From Kribbella pittospori (lineage in GTDB: Bacteria > Actinomycetota > Actinomycetes > Propionibacteriales > Kribbellaceae), in contig NZ_SJKB01000019.1 of the NCBI RefSeq assembly GCF_004331465.1, forward strand, positions 1-64,000: a DNA stretch of 64,000 nucleotides, in the 5' to 3' direction. This document shows positions 35,555 through 44,457 of the stretch, piece by piece (the first letter of the stretch is position 1; each line of letters opens with the position of its first letter). Position numbers and translations under genes: made by a program. The notes beneath the pieces are model-generated. The model was not told where the DNA came from and did not search any database. It saw only the letters and a program-made list of their open reading frames with translations.

Positions 35555-36244
35555 ATGTGTCCGGAGACGAGGTCGGTCGCGCCGTACGTGCTGGGTGCGC
35601 TGGATCCGCCGGAGCAGGTCGAGATGGAGTGGCACCTCACCAGTTGCGAGATCTGCCGCCAGGAGCTGATCGAGGTGGCCCACCTGCCTGGGCTCATGCA
35701 CAGACTTTCGCTGGATGACGTCACTCAGGAGGCGCCTGTACGCAACCTGGAGGCTGAGTCTCGACCTGACCTGGTCCCAGGATCCGAGGTGGCAGGACTG
35801 TTGCCCGAGGCCACTACTGTCGAGGCTGTGCGTCGCCGGCCCTGGTCGCACGTGCTCGTGCTGGCGATGATCGTCGTCCTGGTCCTGGCAACGGGCGGCG
35901 TGGCGAGCGCGGAGCTCTGGACCCATCAGCCGTCACCGGGGGTTGCGACCTGGACGTCGACGGATGCGGTCGGCGGAATCGACACGGTCGCACGCCTTGC
36001 CGATCGGTCCTGGGGCACAGACATCCGGCTGTGGATGGAGGATCTCCCACCGGGGCTGACGTGCCGATTGGTTGTGTATCCGCGGACCGGTGGTGCTGAG
36101 ACGGCGGGCTGGTGGTCGACCAACTACGAGGCGCACCTGATGATCACGGGCAGTACGTCGATTCCGTTGTCGCAGCTCGATCGGATCGACGTGATCCGAT
36201 CCGACAAGACCTTGCTGGCCACCCTGACCAGCACCACTCGATAG
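35555..36244 (+). CDS. Zinc-binding anti-sigma factor without adjacent sigma gene
   Basis: 229 residues. The ZAS motif H27-x3-C31-x2-C34 lies in W-H-L-T-S-C-E-I-C; one membrane helix spans about 92-115; an extracytoplasmic beta domain follows (V-G-G-I-D-T, R-S-W-G-T-D-I, G-W-W-S-T). The same outer domain, with near-identical motifs, occurs in the anti-sigma factor at 38148, which has its own sigma. Here no sigma gene precedes it (the ATG at 35552 or 35555 has no clear ribosome site). The stop is 14 bases before CopC-CopD, so the two are probably one operon. Confidence 0.85.
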   Translation: MCPETRSVAPYVLGALDPPEQVEMEWHLTSCEICRQELIEVAHLPGLMHRLSLDDVTQEAPVRNLEAESRPDLVPGSEVAGLLPEATTVEAVRRRPWSHVLVLAMIVVLVLATGGVASAELWTHQPSPGVATWTSTDAVGGIDTVARLADRSWGTDIRLWMEDLPPGLTCRLVVYPRTGGAETAGWWSTNYEAHLMITGSTSIPLSQLDRIDVIRSDKTLLATLTSTTR

Positions 36245-36257
36245 GAGAGGAAGCGAT

Positions 36258-38138
36258 TTGAGCGGACGGCGATGGGTCCTCGTCGCATGCCTGGCGCCGG
36301 TCCTGCTGTTCGTCACGGCATCACCGGCAAGTGCGCACCCGACGCTGCTGACTACGACGCCGGCTGCGGGCTACTCGGTCGCTTCCACGCCTTCCGCGAT
36401 CACGATGGTCTTCGATGAATCGGTCAGCGTTGCCCCGCACGGCGTACGGGTCGAGGACGGCAGCGGGCACGCTGTCGCCACGTCCAACGTGGGCCTCGAG
36501 CAAGGCGGACGCCGAGTCGTCGTGAAGACCCTGGGCGTTCTGCCTGCGGGAAGGTATGTGGTCCAGTGGGAGGTCACCGCGCAGGACGGCGACGTGGTTG
36601 CCGCCGACTTCGACTTCGCTGTCGGAACCACAGCGGTCGAGCTGAGCGGAGCGGAGAGCGGCAGTTCGGCGGGATTCCCGCTGATCGCGTTGCTGCGGTG
36701 GCTGTTCGTCCTCAGTCTGATCGCTCTGTTGGGCGGAGCCGTCGGGGAACGGATCGTGCACCGCGCGGCGCCTGCGGCAACCCGCCCGCGATCGCTGGTG
36801 CGGTTCTCGGGAGCCGTTGGTTCGCTCGCGGCAGCCTCGCTGCTCTTGTACGTCGTGGTCGCGACCGGCGGGTTCGGTCGGGCCGGGATTCTCCTCGCTG
36901 TCGAGGCCGCCGTTCTCGCCGTGCCGGCAGTGCTCGGTCAGCGCATGCGTCGGGGGATGGTTGCAACCACGGCGCTGGTACTGATCCCGGTAGAAGCCCT
37001 GCGCAACCACCTCGGGAGTCAACACGGAGTCTCCGGTGTACTGGTCGTCGCCATCCACCTGGTGGCTCTGAGCGTTTGGCTGGGGGCGCTGTTCCATCTA
37101 CTCCGGGTGGCCAGGGCCAACGTGGGTGGTGTCCCGGTACGACGAGCCTTCGCGGCGTACTCGCGTCTGGCCCTGGCGCTCTTCGTTGTGGTTGCCGTCT
37201 CCGGCGCAGTCGGTGCGTTCATGGTGGTGCCGAGTCTCGGGGCGATCACCGGTACGGCGTACGGGCGGACGCTGCTCGCAAAGGTCGCCCTGGTCGCGGC
37301 AGTTGTGGTCCTGGCTTGGCGGGCCCGGCGACGATTGCTGTCGGCAACTGCATCCTCGTTTACCCGGGTGGTACGAGCCGAGATCGTGGTCCTGGTGGTG
37401 GTCCTGGCCGCGAGCGCAGCACTCGTGTCGCTGCCCTCCCCGGCGCCGGCCACTGCAGACCTGGGCTATCCCACGCCCGCCGTCGGGCCGGTGATCCGGC
37501 TGGGCGGCCTGGCCGGACAGATCGCCGTCGGTATCGCAGCCGGCGAGAACCGGCTGGAAGTACGGCTCCATACGCCGGATGGCGATACCGCTACGAACGA
37601 CGCCAAACCGCCGGTGTTCCACCTGGCAGCGAAGCTCAGCGGCCGGGGCGAGGCCGTCGTTCTCCAACCGTGTGGTCGTGGATGCTTCGTCGGCCCAGTG
37701 GCGTGGACCACAGGACTCGAACACATCGAACTGCGTGTCGATGCGACGGGGTGGCACGGCGGCATCGTCAGCTTCCCGATTCGATGGGCGCCACAGCTGT
37801 CCCGGGATGCGCTGCTGCGCGTGCGCAAGGTCATGCTCGCGCAGAAAGCCTTCCGGGTCGTCGAGTCGATCACCAGCGATACCTCCGGTCCGACGCCGGC
37901 GGCACAGTCGGTGACCATCGATGGACCGGAGTTCATCGACAGCGATCCGTACGCCGGTCCGCCGGACCCCGACGTCGTCGTCGAGCCTCGGCCCGGCGGG
38001 CACCAGTTACTCACCTTCGGCCTGCCCGCTGAAGGCATCCACGTCGAGCTCGAGGTGGACGCGTCGTACCGGATCGTTCGCGAGACCCTGGCAGACCCGA
38101 ACCACCTGGCGACACGAACCTTCAAGTACGCGCGCTAG
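36258..38138 (+). CDS. CopC-CopD fusion membrane protein
   Basis: 626 residues. A signal peptide ends at A-S-A and leaves His as the mature N-terminus (H-P-T-L-L), as in CopC. The CopC domain reaches about residue 125; the usual second copper motif D-G-H-P is D-G-D-V here, so one ligand is replaced. Eight or so membrane helices of CopD type follow (about 145-395), then a C-terminal periplasmic domain of about 220 residues. The start is TTG at 36258 with AGGAGAGG upstream. It probably handles copper import or delivery; the weaker site makes the metal uncertain. Confidence 0.88.
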   Translation: MSGRRWVLVACLAPVLLFVTASPASAHPTLLTTTPAAGYSVASTPSAITMVFDESVSVAPHGVRVEDGSGHAVATSNVGLEQGGRRVVVKTLGVLPAGRYVVQWEVTAQDGDVVAADFDFAVGTTAVELSGAESGSSAGFPLIALLRWLFVLSLIALLGGAVGERIVHRAAPAATRPRSLVRFSGAVGSLAAASLLLYVVVATGGFGRAGILLAVEAAVLAVPAVLGQRMRRGMVATTALVLIPVEALRNHLGSQHGVSGVLVVAIHLVALSVWLGALFHLLRVARANVGGVPVRRAFAAYSRLALALFVVVAVSGAVGAFMVVPSLGAITGTAYGRTLLAKVALVAAVVVLAWRARRRLLSATASSFTRVVRAEIVVLVVVLAASAALVSLPSPAPATADLGYPTPAVGPVIRLGGLAGQIAVGIAAGENRLEVRLHTPDGDTATNDAKPPVFHLAAKLSGRGEAVVLQPCGRGCFVGPVAWTTGLEHIELRVDATGWHGGIVSFPIRWAPQLSRDALLRVRKVMLAQKAFRVVESITSDTSGPTPAAQSVTIDGPEFIDSDPYAGPPDPDVVVEPRPGGHQLLTFGLPAEGIHVELEVDASYRIVRETLADPNHLATRTFKYAR

Positions 38139-38147
38139 TTGTCAATG

Positions 38148-38798
38148 TCACCGTGTCGCGTCCGTCAGAGATGCGATCACGGTCTGGTCTGCTCTGACGA
38201 CGTCAACGCGAGCGATCTCCGAGAGGGCGAACGACGAACTGGCAGGGACATCTGCTTCCTGGATCGTGGTTGTGGTCCACCAGCCGGTGACCTCCGACTG
38301 CCCGCTGCGGGTGTGGATCACCAGCATGCATCGCTGGCCGGGAGCAAGGTCGTTCATGTGGATCTGAATGTCTGTTCCCCAGCTACGGCTGCTCAGCTGC
38401 ACCTGCGTGTCGACCCCACCCACGCCATCTGTCGCCGACCAGGTGACACCACCCCGGGCTTGCGACGGAGACTCAGGTAGCTGGCGACCGATCACCCCGC
38501 CGGTGACCAGCAAGGCGATCGCGGCGGCGGCGAGAAAGGCCCGCTTCGGCGTATGTCGACGACGTCTGACCGACGATCGTTGCCGGTCGAGCTCCGGATC
38601 GGGGTCGTCGTCGAACCGCAGCGCGGTGACATCGTCCAGCGTGAGACTGTGCAGCACCGCTGGCAGATGGGCGAACTGCTCGACGGCCTCCCGGCACTGC
38701 GCGCAGTCCTGGAGGTGTTGCTCCATCGCGAGGCGTTCGTCGCCATCGAGTCCCCCGAGCACGTAGAGGCCGATCGCGTCGGATTGCGGACACGTCAT
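38148..38798 (-). CDS. Zinc-binding anti-sigma factor
   Basis: 216 residues. ZAS motif H28-x3-C32-x2-C35, a membrane helix at about 90-107 (A-A-A-I-A-L-L-V-T-G-G-V-I), and an outer beta domain very like that of the protein at 35555 (V-G-G-V-D-T, R-S-W-G-T-D-I, G-W-W-T-T). The ATG at 38798 overlaps the stop of the sigma gene (ATGA), the classic pairing. It should hold the sigma factor at the membrane until an outside signal. Its 3' end is nine bases from the CopC-CopD stop (convergent). Confidence 0.92.
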   Translation of the reverse strand: MTCPQSDAIGLYVLGGLDGDERLAMEQHLQDCAQCREAVEQFAHLPAVLHSLTLDDVTALRFDDDPDPELDRQRSSVRRRRHTPKRAFLAAAAIALLVTGGVIGRQLPESPSQARGGVTWSATDGVGGVDTQVQLSSRSWGTDIQIHMNDLAPGQRCMLVIHTRSGQSEVTGWWTTTTIQEADVPASSSFALSEIARVDVVRADQTVIASLTDATR

Positions 38799-39316
38799 GA
38801 GCCGGTCACCCCTCGCTCCTCCAGAGCCGCTCGCAGCGCCTGCAGCGCATAGAAGCTTCGCGATTTCACTGTCCCGATCGGAACGCCGAGGTGATCGGCC
38901 GCCTCTCGGACGGTCCGCCGGCGGTAGAACAGTTCGATGATCACCTGGCGATGGTCCCGGCTGAGTCCCCGCAGAACCTCTGCGACCTGCCAGGCCTGCA
39001 GGACCCGGTCGATGTCGTCGTCCGCCGCCGCGAACTCTCGCTCGGGCATGGGTACCTCGGTCGGCCGCGCCGTACGTCGGCGGTGACCGGAGATGACGAG
39101 ATTCCGAGCGACCGTGAACAGCCAAGGTCCGGCTCGCTCCGGGTCAAGGGCAGGCGAGTTCCGCCAGGCGCGCATCATGGTCTCCTGGACGACATCTTCG
39201 GCGTACTGGCGATCGCCGCTCACCGACTGCAGGACATAGCCCAGGAGCGGCCCGCGATACCGGTCGTACAGCACCTCGAGGTCCGCTTCGCTCCCGGATC
39301 CACCATCCGTCGACAC
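38795..39316 (-). CDS. ECF RNA polymerase sigma factor
   Basis: 173 residues. Region 2 has L-Y-D-R-Y-R-G-P-L and D-V-V-Q-E-T-M-M-R-A-W (core binding and -10 recognition); region 4 has L-P/S-R-D-H-R-Q-V-I-I-E-L-F-Y and the HTH A-A-D-H-L-G-V-P-I-G-T-V-K-S-R. It starts at GTG 39316 and overlaps its anti-sigma factor by four bases. The target promoters may include the CopC-CopD and cytochrome genes nearby. Confidence 0.93.
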   Translation of the reverse strand: MSTDGGSGSEADLEVLYDRYRGPLLGYVLQSVSGDRQYAEDVVQETMMRAWRNSPALDPERAGPWLFTVARNLVISGHRRRTARPTEVPMPEREFAAADDDIDRVLQAWQVAEVLRGLSRDHRQVIIELFYRRRTVREAADHLGVPIGTVKSRSFYALQALRAALEERGVTGS

Positions 39317-39348
39317 ACGCCTAGATACGCATCCCGTACCCGGATGGT

Positions 39349-40056
39349 TCAGTCCGGACTGTCGCCGGCCGGCCTGGGCTGCTGGTCGTCCTCATCGTCC
39401 TCTGCGAGCCGGCGGTCGAGCCAGCCCGGCCACACCCGGCGCGCTGTGTCGATCCGGAGCCGCCCGCCCAGATGCATGGCGCGGGCGACACCGCGGTACC
39501 CGGGCAGCAGACCGGCGGCGATCAGGATGTGCCCGGCGAGCACTGGGGTGATGAGGTAGGTGGCCCAGCGATGCACGCGTTGCAACCACACGAATCCAGG
39601 GCCGCCAACCACCATCGTGAGCCCGACGCCGCTGGCCACCAGGGCAGCGAGCAGGGTCACCAGTACGAGGTTGGCGACGCGCTGTCCGGGATCGAAGTGG
39701 CCGCGGTGGTGGGAGAACCGGCCGGTGACGACGGCGACGGGCCAGCGGATGAACCACCGGAGGTCGCCCTTGTCGACGCGCACCGACTCCACCATGAAGG
39801 TCCGTGCGGCGCGTGCACCGAGGGTGACCGCGACCGCCGTGAGACCGGTCAGCACCCAACCCGCGTAGGTGTGCAGCGTGACGTCGGCGACGCCGGTGAG
39901 CCGGGCGGCCGGGCTCGGTTGGCCCTCACGACCGGTCAGCAGCCACCAGCCTGTCCCGAGCAGTGCGAGCACGGTGATGTAGACGGCCGCGTGGTACCAC
40001 CGGGTCCGTCGGGTGTACCGCTCGACCGTCCGGACCCGGTGCTTCGTCATCGCCAT
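39349..40056 (-). CDS. Cytochrome b561/FdnI-like membrane protein
   Basis: 235 residues with four membrane helices and four histidines placed as heme b ligands in such proteins: H22 (R-W-Y-H-A), H62 (T-L-H-T-Y-A-G), H162 (R-V-H-R-W) and H176 (A-G-H-I-L). It resembles the cytochrome b subunits of formate dehydrogenases and membrane ferric/cupric reductases. It lies four bases after the lipoprotein stop and 32 bases before the sigma factor, so probably one operon of lipoprotein, cytochrome, sigma and anti-sigma. No catalytic partner subunit is visible. Confidence 0.85.
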   Translation of the reverse strand: MAMTKHRVRTVERYTRRTRWYHAAVYITVLALLGTGWWLLTGREGQPSPAARLTGVADVTLHTYAGWVLTGLTAVAVTLGARAARTFMVESVRVDKGDLRWFIRWPVAVVTGRFSHHRGHFDPGQRVANLVLVTLLAALVASGVGLTMVVGGPGFVWLQRVHRWATYLITPVLAGHILIAAGLLPGYRGVARAMHLGGRLRIDTARRVWPGWLDRRLAEDDEDDQQPRPAGDSPD

Positions 40057-40060
40057 GGCG

Positions 40061-40576
40061 TCAGTAGTCGTACGGGTCCTCGGAGCTGGTTTCGGGCTCC
40101 GAGGGCGCGGTGGTCGTCGGTGCGGCGCCGGTTCCGGTTCCGACCTTGATGGTCATCTCCGTATCCACCCCTGCCGCCGAGTGGTTGGCGTTGCGCAGCG
40201 AGACGTGGATCGTGTGCGTACCGGGGGAGACCCCCAACGGTTTGCCGGACAAGGTTGCCTTCTGCCCGCTGGTGATTTCCGCGGTGTCCGACTCGACGAC
40301 CAGGTAGTCGTTCGCGTGGTTGTCGAGCCACAGGTGCACGTGGTGCTTGCCGGATTCGGTCGGTCCCAGCGGCACGCCCGCGTCGACCTTCACCGTGAAC
40401 GGAAGGCTGACGGTGGCGTCCTTCGCCGGCTCGGCGATCGAGAGCGACATGCCGCCCGCGTCCGCCGACTCGTCGTTGCTCCCGCACGCGACCAGCACCG
40501 CCGGCGCCAGCAGTGCGGCAGTTGCCGCGGCGGCGCGGATGCGGCGACCGGTGAACTGCGTCTTCCTGTCGAACAT
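40061..40576 (-). CDS. Secreted lipoprotein with Ig-like/DUF4399-type domain
   Basis: 171 residues. A signal peptide with lipobox V-L-V-A-C-G anchors the protein outside; the rest has a beta-sandwich with K-H-H-V-H-L-W-L-D and G-T-H-T-I-H-V-S-L motifs, like DUF4399 and related lipoproteins; the tail is Thr/Pro/Glu-rich and ends D-P-Y-D-Y. The His-rich strand could bind a metal. GGGAG is eight bases before the ATG. It heads the operon with the cytochrome b protein and is divergent from a second sigma/anti-sigma pair. Confidence 0.85.
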   Translation of the reverse strand: MFDRKTQFTGRRIRAAAATAALLAPAVLVACGSNDESADAGGMSLSIAEPAKDATVSLPFTVKVDAGVPLGPTESGKHHVHLWLDNHANDYLVVESDTAEITSGQKATLSGKPLGVSPGTHTIHVSLRNANHSAAGVDTEMTIKVGTGTGAAPTTTAPSEPETSSEDPYDY

Positions 40577-40680
40577 TCTCAGCTCCCTCGAATGGCTTCT
40601 TGCGGTACTACGGGCCGAGCAAGCCGAACGGATCTCGTTTCGAGAGAGCCAATCGGGGGTCCCGGCGCGTAATACCCGCC

Positions 40681-41238
40681 ATGGGAGTGAGCGACGAGGC
40701 GCTGCTCGCCGGCATGGCGGCCGGAGATCCGCAATCGGCGACAACGTTCGTGCGGCGCTACCAGTCCCGGGTGTACGGCTTGGCGGCGGCGATCGTCGGC
40801 CGGTCGGCCACCGCGGATGATGTGGCCCAGGAGGCGTTCGTACGGGCGTGGAGATTCGCCGGCGGCTACGACGCGCGGCGAGGCAGCGTCCTGTCGTGGC
40901 TGCTGACCATCGCTCGCAATGCGGCGATCGATACGATCCGGCTGCGTCGGGATCAGCCGTACGACCCAGATGTACTCCTGGCGGTGCTGTCGGCTGATGA
41001 GGCGTCGGACGACCACCAGATCGAACAGCTCGCCGATACCGACCAGATGCGCACCGCGCTCCGGCGGTTGCCGCGAGAACAGGCCGCGGCCGTGGTGCTC
41101 GCTACGTTCTACGGCTTCAGCGCCAGGGAGATCGCCGAGCGGGAGCAAGTGCCGCTGGGCACCGCCAAGACCAGGATTCGGCTTGGCCTCGCCCGGCTGC
41201 GCGACCATTTCGAGGTGAGCGATGACAAGACCGCATGA
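40681..41238 (+). CDS. ECF RNA polymerase sigma factor (second)
   Basis: 185 residues. Region 2 (F-V-R-R-Y-Q-S-R-V-Y and D-V-A-Q-E-A-F-V-R-A-W) and region 4 (L-P-R-E-Q-A-A-A-V-V and R-E-I-A-E-R-E-Q-V-P-L-G-T-A-K-T) are complete; it belongs to the SigK/RskA-like ECF kind. The ATG at 40681 starts the conserved sequence. It is divergent from the lipoprotein gene by about 100 bases and overlaps its anti-sigma factor by 17 bases. Confidence 0.92.
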   Translation: MGVSDEALLAGMAAGDPQSATTFVRRYQSRVYGLAAAIVGRSATADDVAQEAFVRAWRFAGGYDARRGSVLSWLLTIARNAAIDTIRLRRDQPYDPDVLLAVLSADEASDDHQIEQLADTDQMRTALRRLPREQAAAVVLATFYGFSAREIAEREQVPLGTAKTRIRLGLARLRDHFEVSDDKTA

Positions 41239-41932
41239 CTGTCCGGCGACGCGGTCGCTGCTTGCCGAACTGGCCACGGGCGCGGCCTCCGGACACGAAC
41301 GGGCCTGGGCACTCGGCCATGTCACCAGTTGTCCGAGCTGCCGGGCCGAGCTGGATGAGTTGGCGAAGGTTGCGGACGGCCTGCTGATGCTCGCACCGCC
41401 GGCGGAGCCGCCGCCGGAGTTCGAGAGCGCCGTACTGAAACGGCTGGGCATTGCGGGATCGCGAACGCCCGACCGGCGCCGCCGGTACTCGCGCCGGATG
41501 ATGCTCGCCGTTGGTGGAATGGCGGCCGCCCTGCTGCTCGTTTCCGGCGGAAGTACCACAATCGTCTACCAGCAAGGAGAAACGGACCGCGCGCTGGCCG
41601 ACCAGTACCGGCAGGCCCTGTCGATCGCCAACGGCCGCTACCTCAAGGCCGCGCGGCTGAACACGCCGTCCGGCGCGCAGTCCGGCACGGTCTTCCTCTA
41701 CCAGGGAAACCCGTCCTGGCTGCTGGTCAGTATCTCGTCCGCACCGACGGACGGCCGATACGAGATCCACGTCCGGGATCGCGACGGCGTACTGCGCACG
41801 ATCGGCGCCTGCCAGGTGAAAGACCACTCCGGCACAACCGGATACCAACTCGCCATCGCGGTCGCACAAGTCGCCGACATACAACTCACCCAGAACAACC
41901 AGACCCGCCTCACAGCAACCCTCCCGAACTGA
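41222..41932 (+). CDS. Anti-sigma factor, RskA-like
   Basis: 236 residues. ZAS motif H33-x3-C37-x2-C40, a membrane helix about 95-112 (L-A-V-G-G-M-A-A-A-L-L-L-V-S), and an extracytoplasmic anti-sigma-K type domain (T-D-G-R-Y-E-I-H-V-R-D and I-G-A-C-Q-V). It starts inside the sigma gene, so the two should be made in fixed ratio. The outer domain differs from those of the other two anti-sigma factors nearby. Confidence 0.9.
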   Translation: MTRPHDCPATRSLLAELATGAASGHERAWALGHVTSCPSCRAELDELAKVADGLLMLAPPAEPPPEFESAVLKRLGIAGSRTPDRRRRYSRRMMLAVGGMAAALLLVSGGSTTIVYQQGETDRALADQYRQALSIANGRYLKAARLNTPSGAQSGTVFLYQGNPSWLLVSISSAPTDGRYEIHVRDRDGVLRTIGACQVKDHSGTTGYQLAIAVAQVADIQLTQNNQTRLTATLPN

Positions 41933-41956
41933 ACGAGCCCGTATCCAGGAGGGCCT

Positions 41957-44284
41957 CTACGACCCGGACGGCTGGTACCAGCGTAGGTAGTCGAAGTGGG
42001 CTTGTTGGGCGCGGTCGCCTCCGTGGGCGAAGAGGCCGACTCGGGTGCCGGCGGCGTCTGCTGCGGGGAGGGTGTAGGTCATTCCCCAGACCCAGTGCCG
42101 GCCGTCTCGGCTGATGGCGGCGCGGTAGCGGCCCTCGCCGGTCGATGGGTCGGTGGTGTGGGCGATGCGCATCCAGGTGGTGGGTGCCGCGCCGGCGAGG
42201 CTGAGCACGCTGCCGGAGTTGGGGCCGAGGTTCTGGACGCTCTCTTTGCCGTATTCGGTGGTTCGCGTCCGGCCGTGCCCGCGGAGCGAGAGTCGCAGGA
42301 AGTCGTCGTCGTCGCGGTACACAATCAGACCCGCCTGCGGGAACCGCTTGTCGAGCACGGCCCCGAAGTCCAGCGTCAGTTTGGTTTCCACCACCCAGTC
42401 GCCTGGGGGAGGTTCGCGTAACAGCACCGATGCGGAGTCCGTGTCGCCGGTCAGATCGCCGGCCTGGACGGGGAAGTCGAGGCGTCCGTCCAGTACGTCG
42501 GCCGCAGGCTCGCGGACCCAACTCCAGTCCGATCCGAGCGGCCCGTCGAACTCGTCGCTGCGCGCCGGGTCGAGTCGGCCGACTGCCGGGTCGGGCTCCC
42601 GGGTGGTGATCGGCTGGTACAGCTGCGCCGCGGTCACATCGTCCACGTCCACCGGCGCGCCGGCGGCGACCAGACGCACCGAGCCGGAGTGCAGGGGCCT
42701 CGGCAGCTTCACCTCGACGCGTGCCTGCGGGTCGTACAGCCCGGCCTCGCTTATCTCGACCACCAGTTGCCGACCGCGTATCCGGACGTCCAGTTCGTGC
42801 CAGCTGCCCGGATCTGTCGCCGCAGGCAGGGCGACCCGTTTGATCTCGCGTGCTGCCGGCGTCGTGTCGGTGACGACGAGCGCCCGCCGGTCGGCGTCGA
42901 GTGTGACGCGGACGCCTGCGCCCGGCCGGAACTCGCCCAGCATCAGCCCGACCTGGCCGCGGCCCAGTGGTGCCCGGACCGACGCTCTGGCCCGCAGGTC
43001 GGTGTTCATTGTTTGCCGCGCCTGCAGGTGAAGTTCGCCTCCGGTGGCCTCAGCGTGCAGGTATCCGCCGGCCTGCTCGCGACGTACCGTCCAACCTTCG
43101 GCGCCGACCCAGGTGTTCGGGTCCGGGGTGCTGATGCCCTCGACCGGATCGGCGATCAGGGCTGGTTTCGGAGCGGCTCCGTTCTCGCTCGCGAACTGGC
43201 CGGCCCGGACCACCGGCCAGCCGTCGATCCAGTCCAGCTGATCGGCAAACATCGAACGCACCAGTGGCTTCTGCGTTTGCATGTCGTACCACGGTCGGTT
43301 CCGGTCGATGCCGTGGTACAGCAGCCAGTCCTGCCCCGAGGCGTCGGTTGCTTGAGTGCTGTGTCCAGTCCCGACCCAGGCGTTGCCGTTCGGCGTGAGC
43401 ACCGGGGTTCCACCGGGATAGGCGGAATTGGCCTGTGCGCCGGTGCGGTCGACGAACGGCCCGCGCGGGCTTCGCGAGCGAGAGACGACGACCGTGTAGC
43501 CGCTGTTGGGACCGCTGCAGCAGTTGCCGGTCGAGTAGAACAACCAGTACCAGCCGCTGCGGTAGACGACGTACGCCGCCTCGTAGGCATCCTCGGCGAC
43601 GACCCGCACGGGAGCGCCGATCCGTTGCCTGACCTGGCCGTCGACCTCCTGGACGAAGATGCCGCCGTTGAAGCCGCCGTAGTACAGGTAGCGCCGGCCG
43701 TCCGGTGCGGTGAACAGTTCGCTGTCGATGATTCCTTGCATCCGCGGCGGTTCGTCCGGGAACGGTTGCCAGGTGCCGGGCGGAATGACCGGCGCTGGAT
43801 CGGCGACCCACGGACCGGTCGGGGTGGGCGCGCTCGCGACACCGATCGATCGGTTCGGGTTCGGTGCGACGGCGGTGTCGATCGCGCTGAACGTGAGGAC
43901 GTACCGACCCTCGAGCCAGGACACGTCGGGAGCCCAGATCGTCGAGGTGTCGCGGAACCACTCCGGACGGGTGGTGTCGGTGAAGACCGTGCCGGCGGGC
44001 TCCCAGCTGATCAGGTCCTTGGACCGCTGGATCGTGATGTTGCGGGCCGTCGTGAAGCTGTACCAGAAACCGTCACGGCCGCGGATCACGGACGGATCGG
44101 CAAGGCTTCCGGGTGGCGTTGCGGAGACGGGATTCTGGAAGGTCGACTCGGCCGGCGCCGCTTCGGTCGCACTCACCGGAGCCGTGCCCACCGGAGCCAC
44201 GACGCCGACGGCGGCCAGCAGAGCGAGCCAGACAACCGCTAACCGACGACCGGACCGAGCAAGCTTGCGGCAGTACGCCGTCAC
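41957..44284 (-). CDS. Secreted GH43-like glycoside hydrolase
   Basis: 775 residues. A signal peptide (residues 13-40, ending P-V-S-A) is followed by a five-bladed GH43-type domain to about 330. Likely catalytic residues are D63 (L-A-D-P-S, base), D187 (I-I-D-S-E-L) and E234 (A-Y-E-A-A-Y, acid). A middle beta domain spans about 370-560 and a C-terminal lectin-like DUF1349 domain about 590-775. GH43 enzymes act on arabinan, xylan and related plant glycans. The start is GTG at 44284 with GGAGGAG six bases before it. Single gene, no local transporter. Confidence 0.88.
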   Translation of the reverse strand: MTAYCRKLARSGRRLAVVWLALLAAVGVVAPVGTAPVSATEAAPAESTFQNPVSATPPGSLADPSVIRGRDGFWYSFTTARNITIQRSKDLISWEPAGTVFTDTTRPEWFRDTSTIWAPDVSWLEGRYVLTFSAIDTAVAPNPNRSIGVASAPTPTGPWVADPAPVIPPGTWQPFPDEPPRMQGIIDSELFTAPDGRRYLYYGGFNGGIFVQEVDGQVRQRIGAPVRVVAEDAYEAAYVVYRSGWYWLFYSTGNCCSGPNSGYTVVVSRSRSPRGPFVDRTGAQANSAYPGGTPVLTPNGNAWVGTGHSTQATDASGQDWLLYHGIDRNRPWYDMQTQKPLVRSMFADQLDWIDGWPVVRAGQFASENGAAPKPALIADPVEGISTPDPNTWVGAEGWTVRREQAGGYLHAEATGGELHLQARQTMNTDLRARASVRAPLGRGQVGLMLGEFRPGAGVRVTLDADRRALVVTDTTPAAREIKRVALPAATDPGSWHELDVRIRGRQLVVEISEAGLYDPQARVEVKLPRPLHSGSVRLVAAGAPVDVDDVTAAQLYQPITTREPDPAVGRLDPARSDEFDGPLGSDWSWVREPAADVLDGRLDFPVQAGDLTGDTDSASVLLREPPPGDWVVETKLTLDFGAVLDKRFPQAGLIVYRDDDDFLRLSLRGHGRTRTTEYGKESVQNLGPNSGSVLSLAGAAPTTWMRIAHTTDPSTGEGRYRAAISRDGRHWVWGMTYTLPAADAAGTRVGLFAHGGDRAQQAHFDYLRWYQPSGS

Positions 44285-44457
44285 GGGGATCTCCTCCGGT
44301 GCAGGGGCAGTGCGCCCCATCTTCGGGCACTCATTACAGCGCTGCAACCCTTTCGTGCACAGGTAAATCCGGAAGGCGACATCGCTGCTCATCCGCGCCG
44401 GGGGAGGAGCGCGTTCCGGGGCCTGCCGTACGGTCGGCGGGTGGGGGTGGTGCGCAC

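Noticed and set aside
42689..44242. 517-codon open frame on the plus strand opposite the GH43 gene
   Set aside because: It mirrors the minus-strand codons and has no family motif; the minus frame has signal peptide, catalytic residues and a ribosome site.
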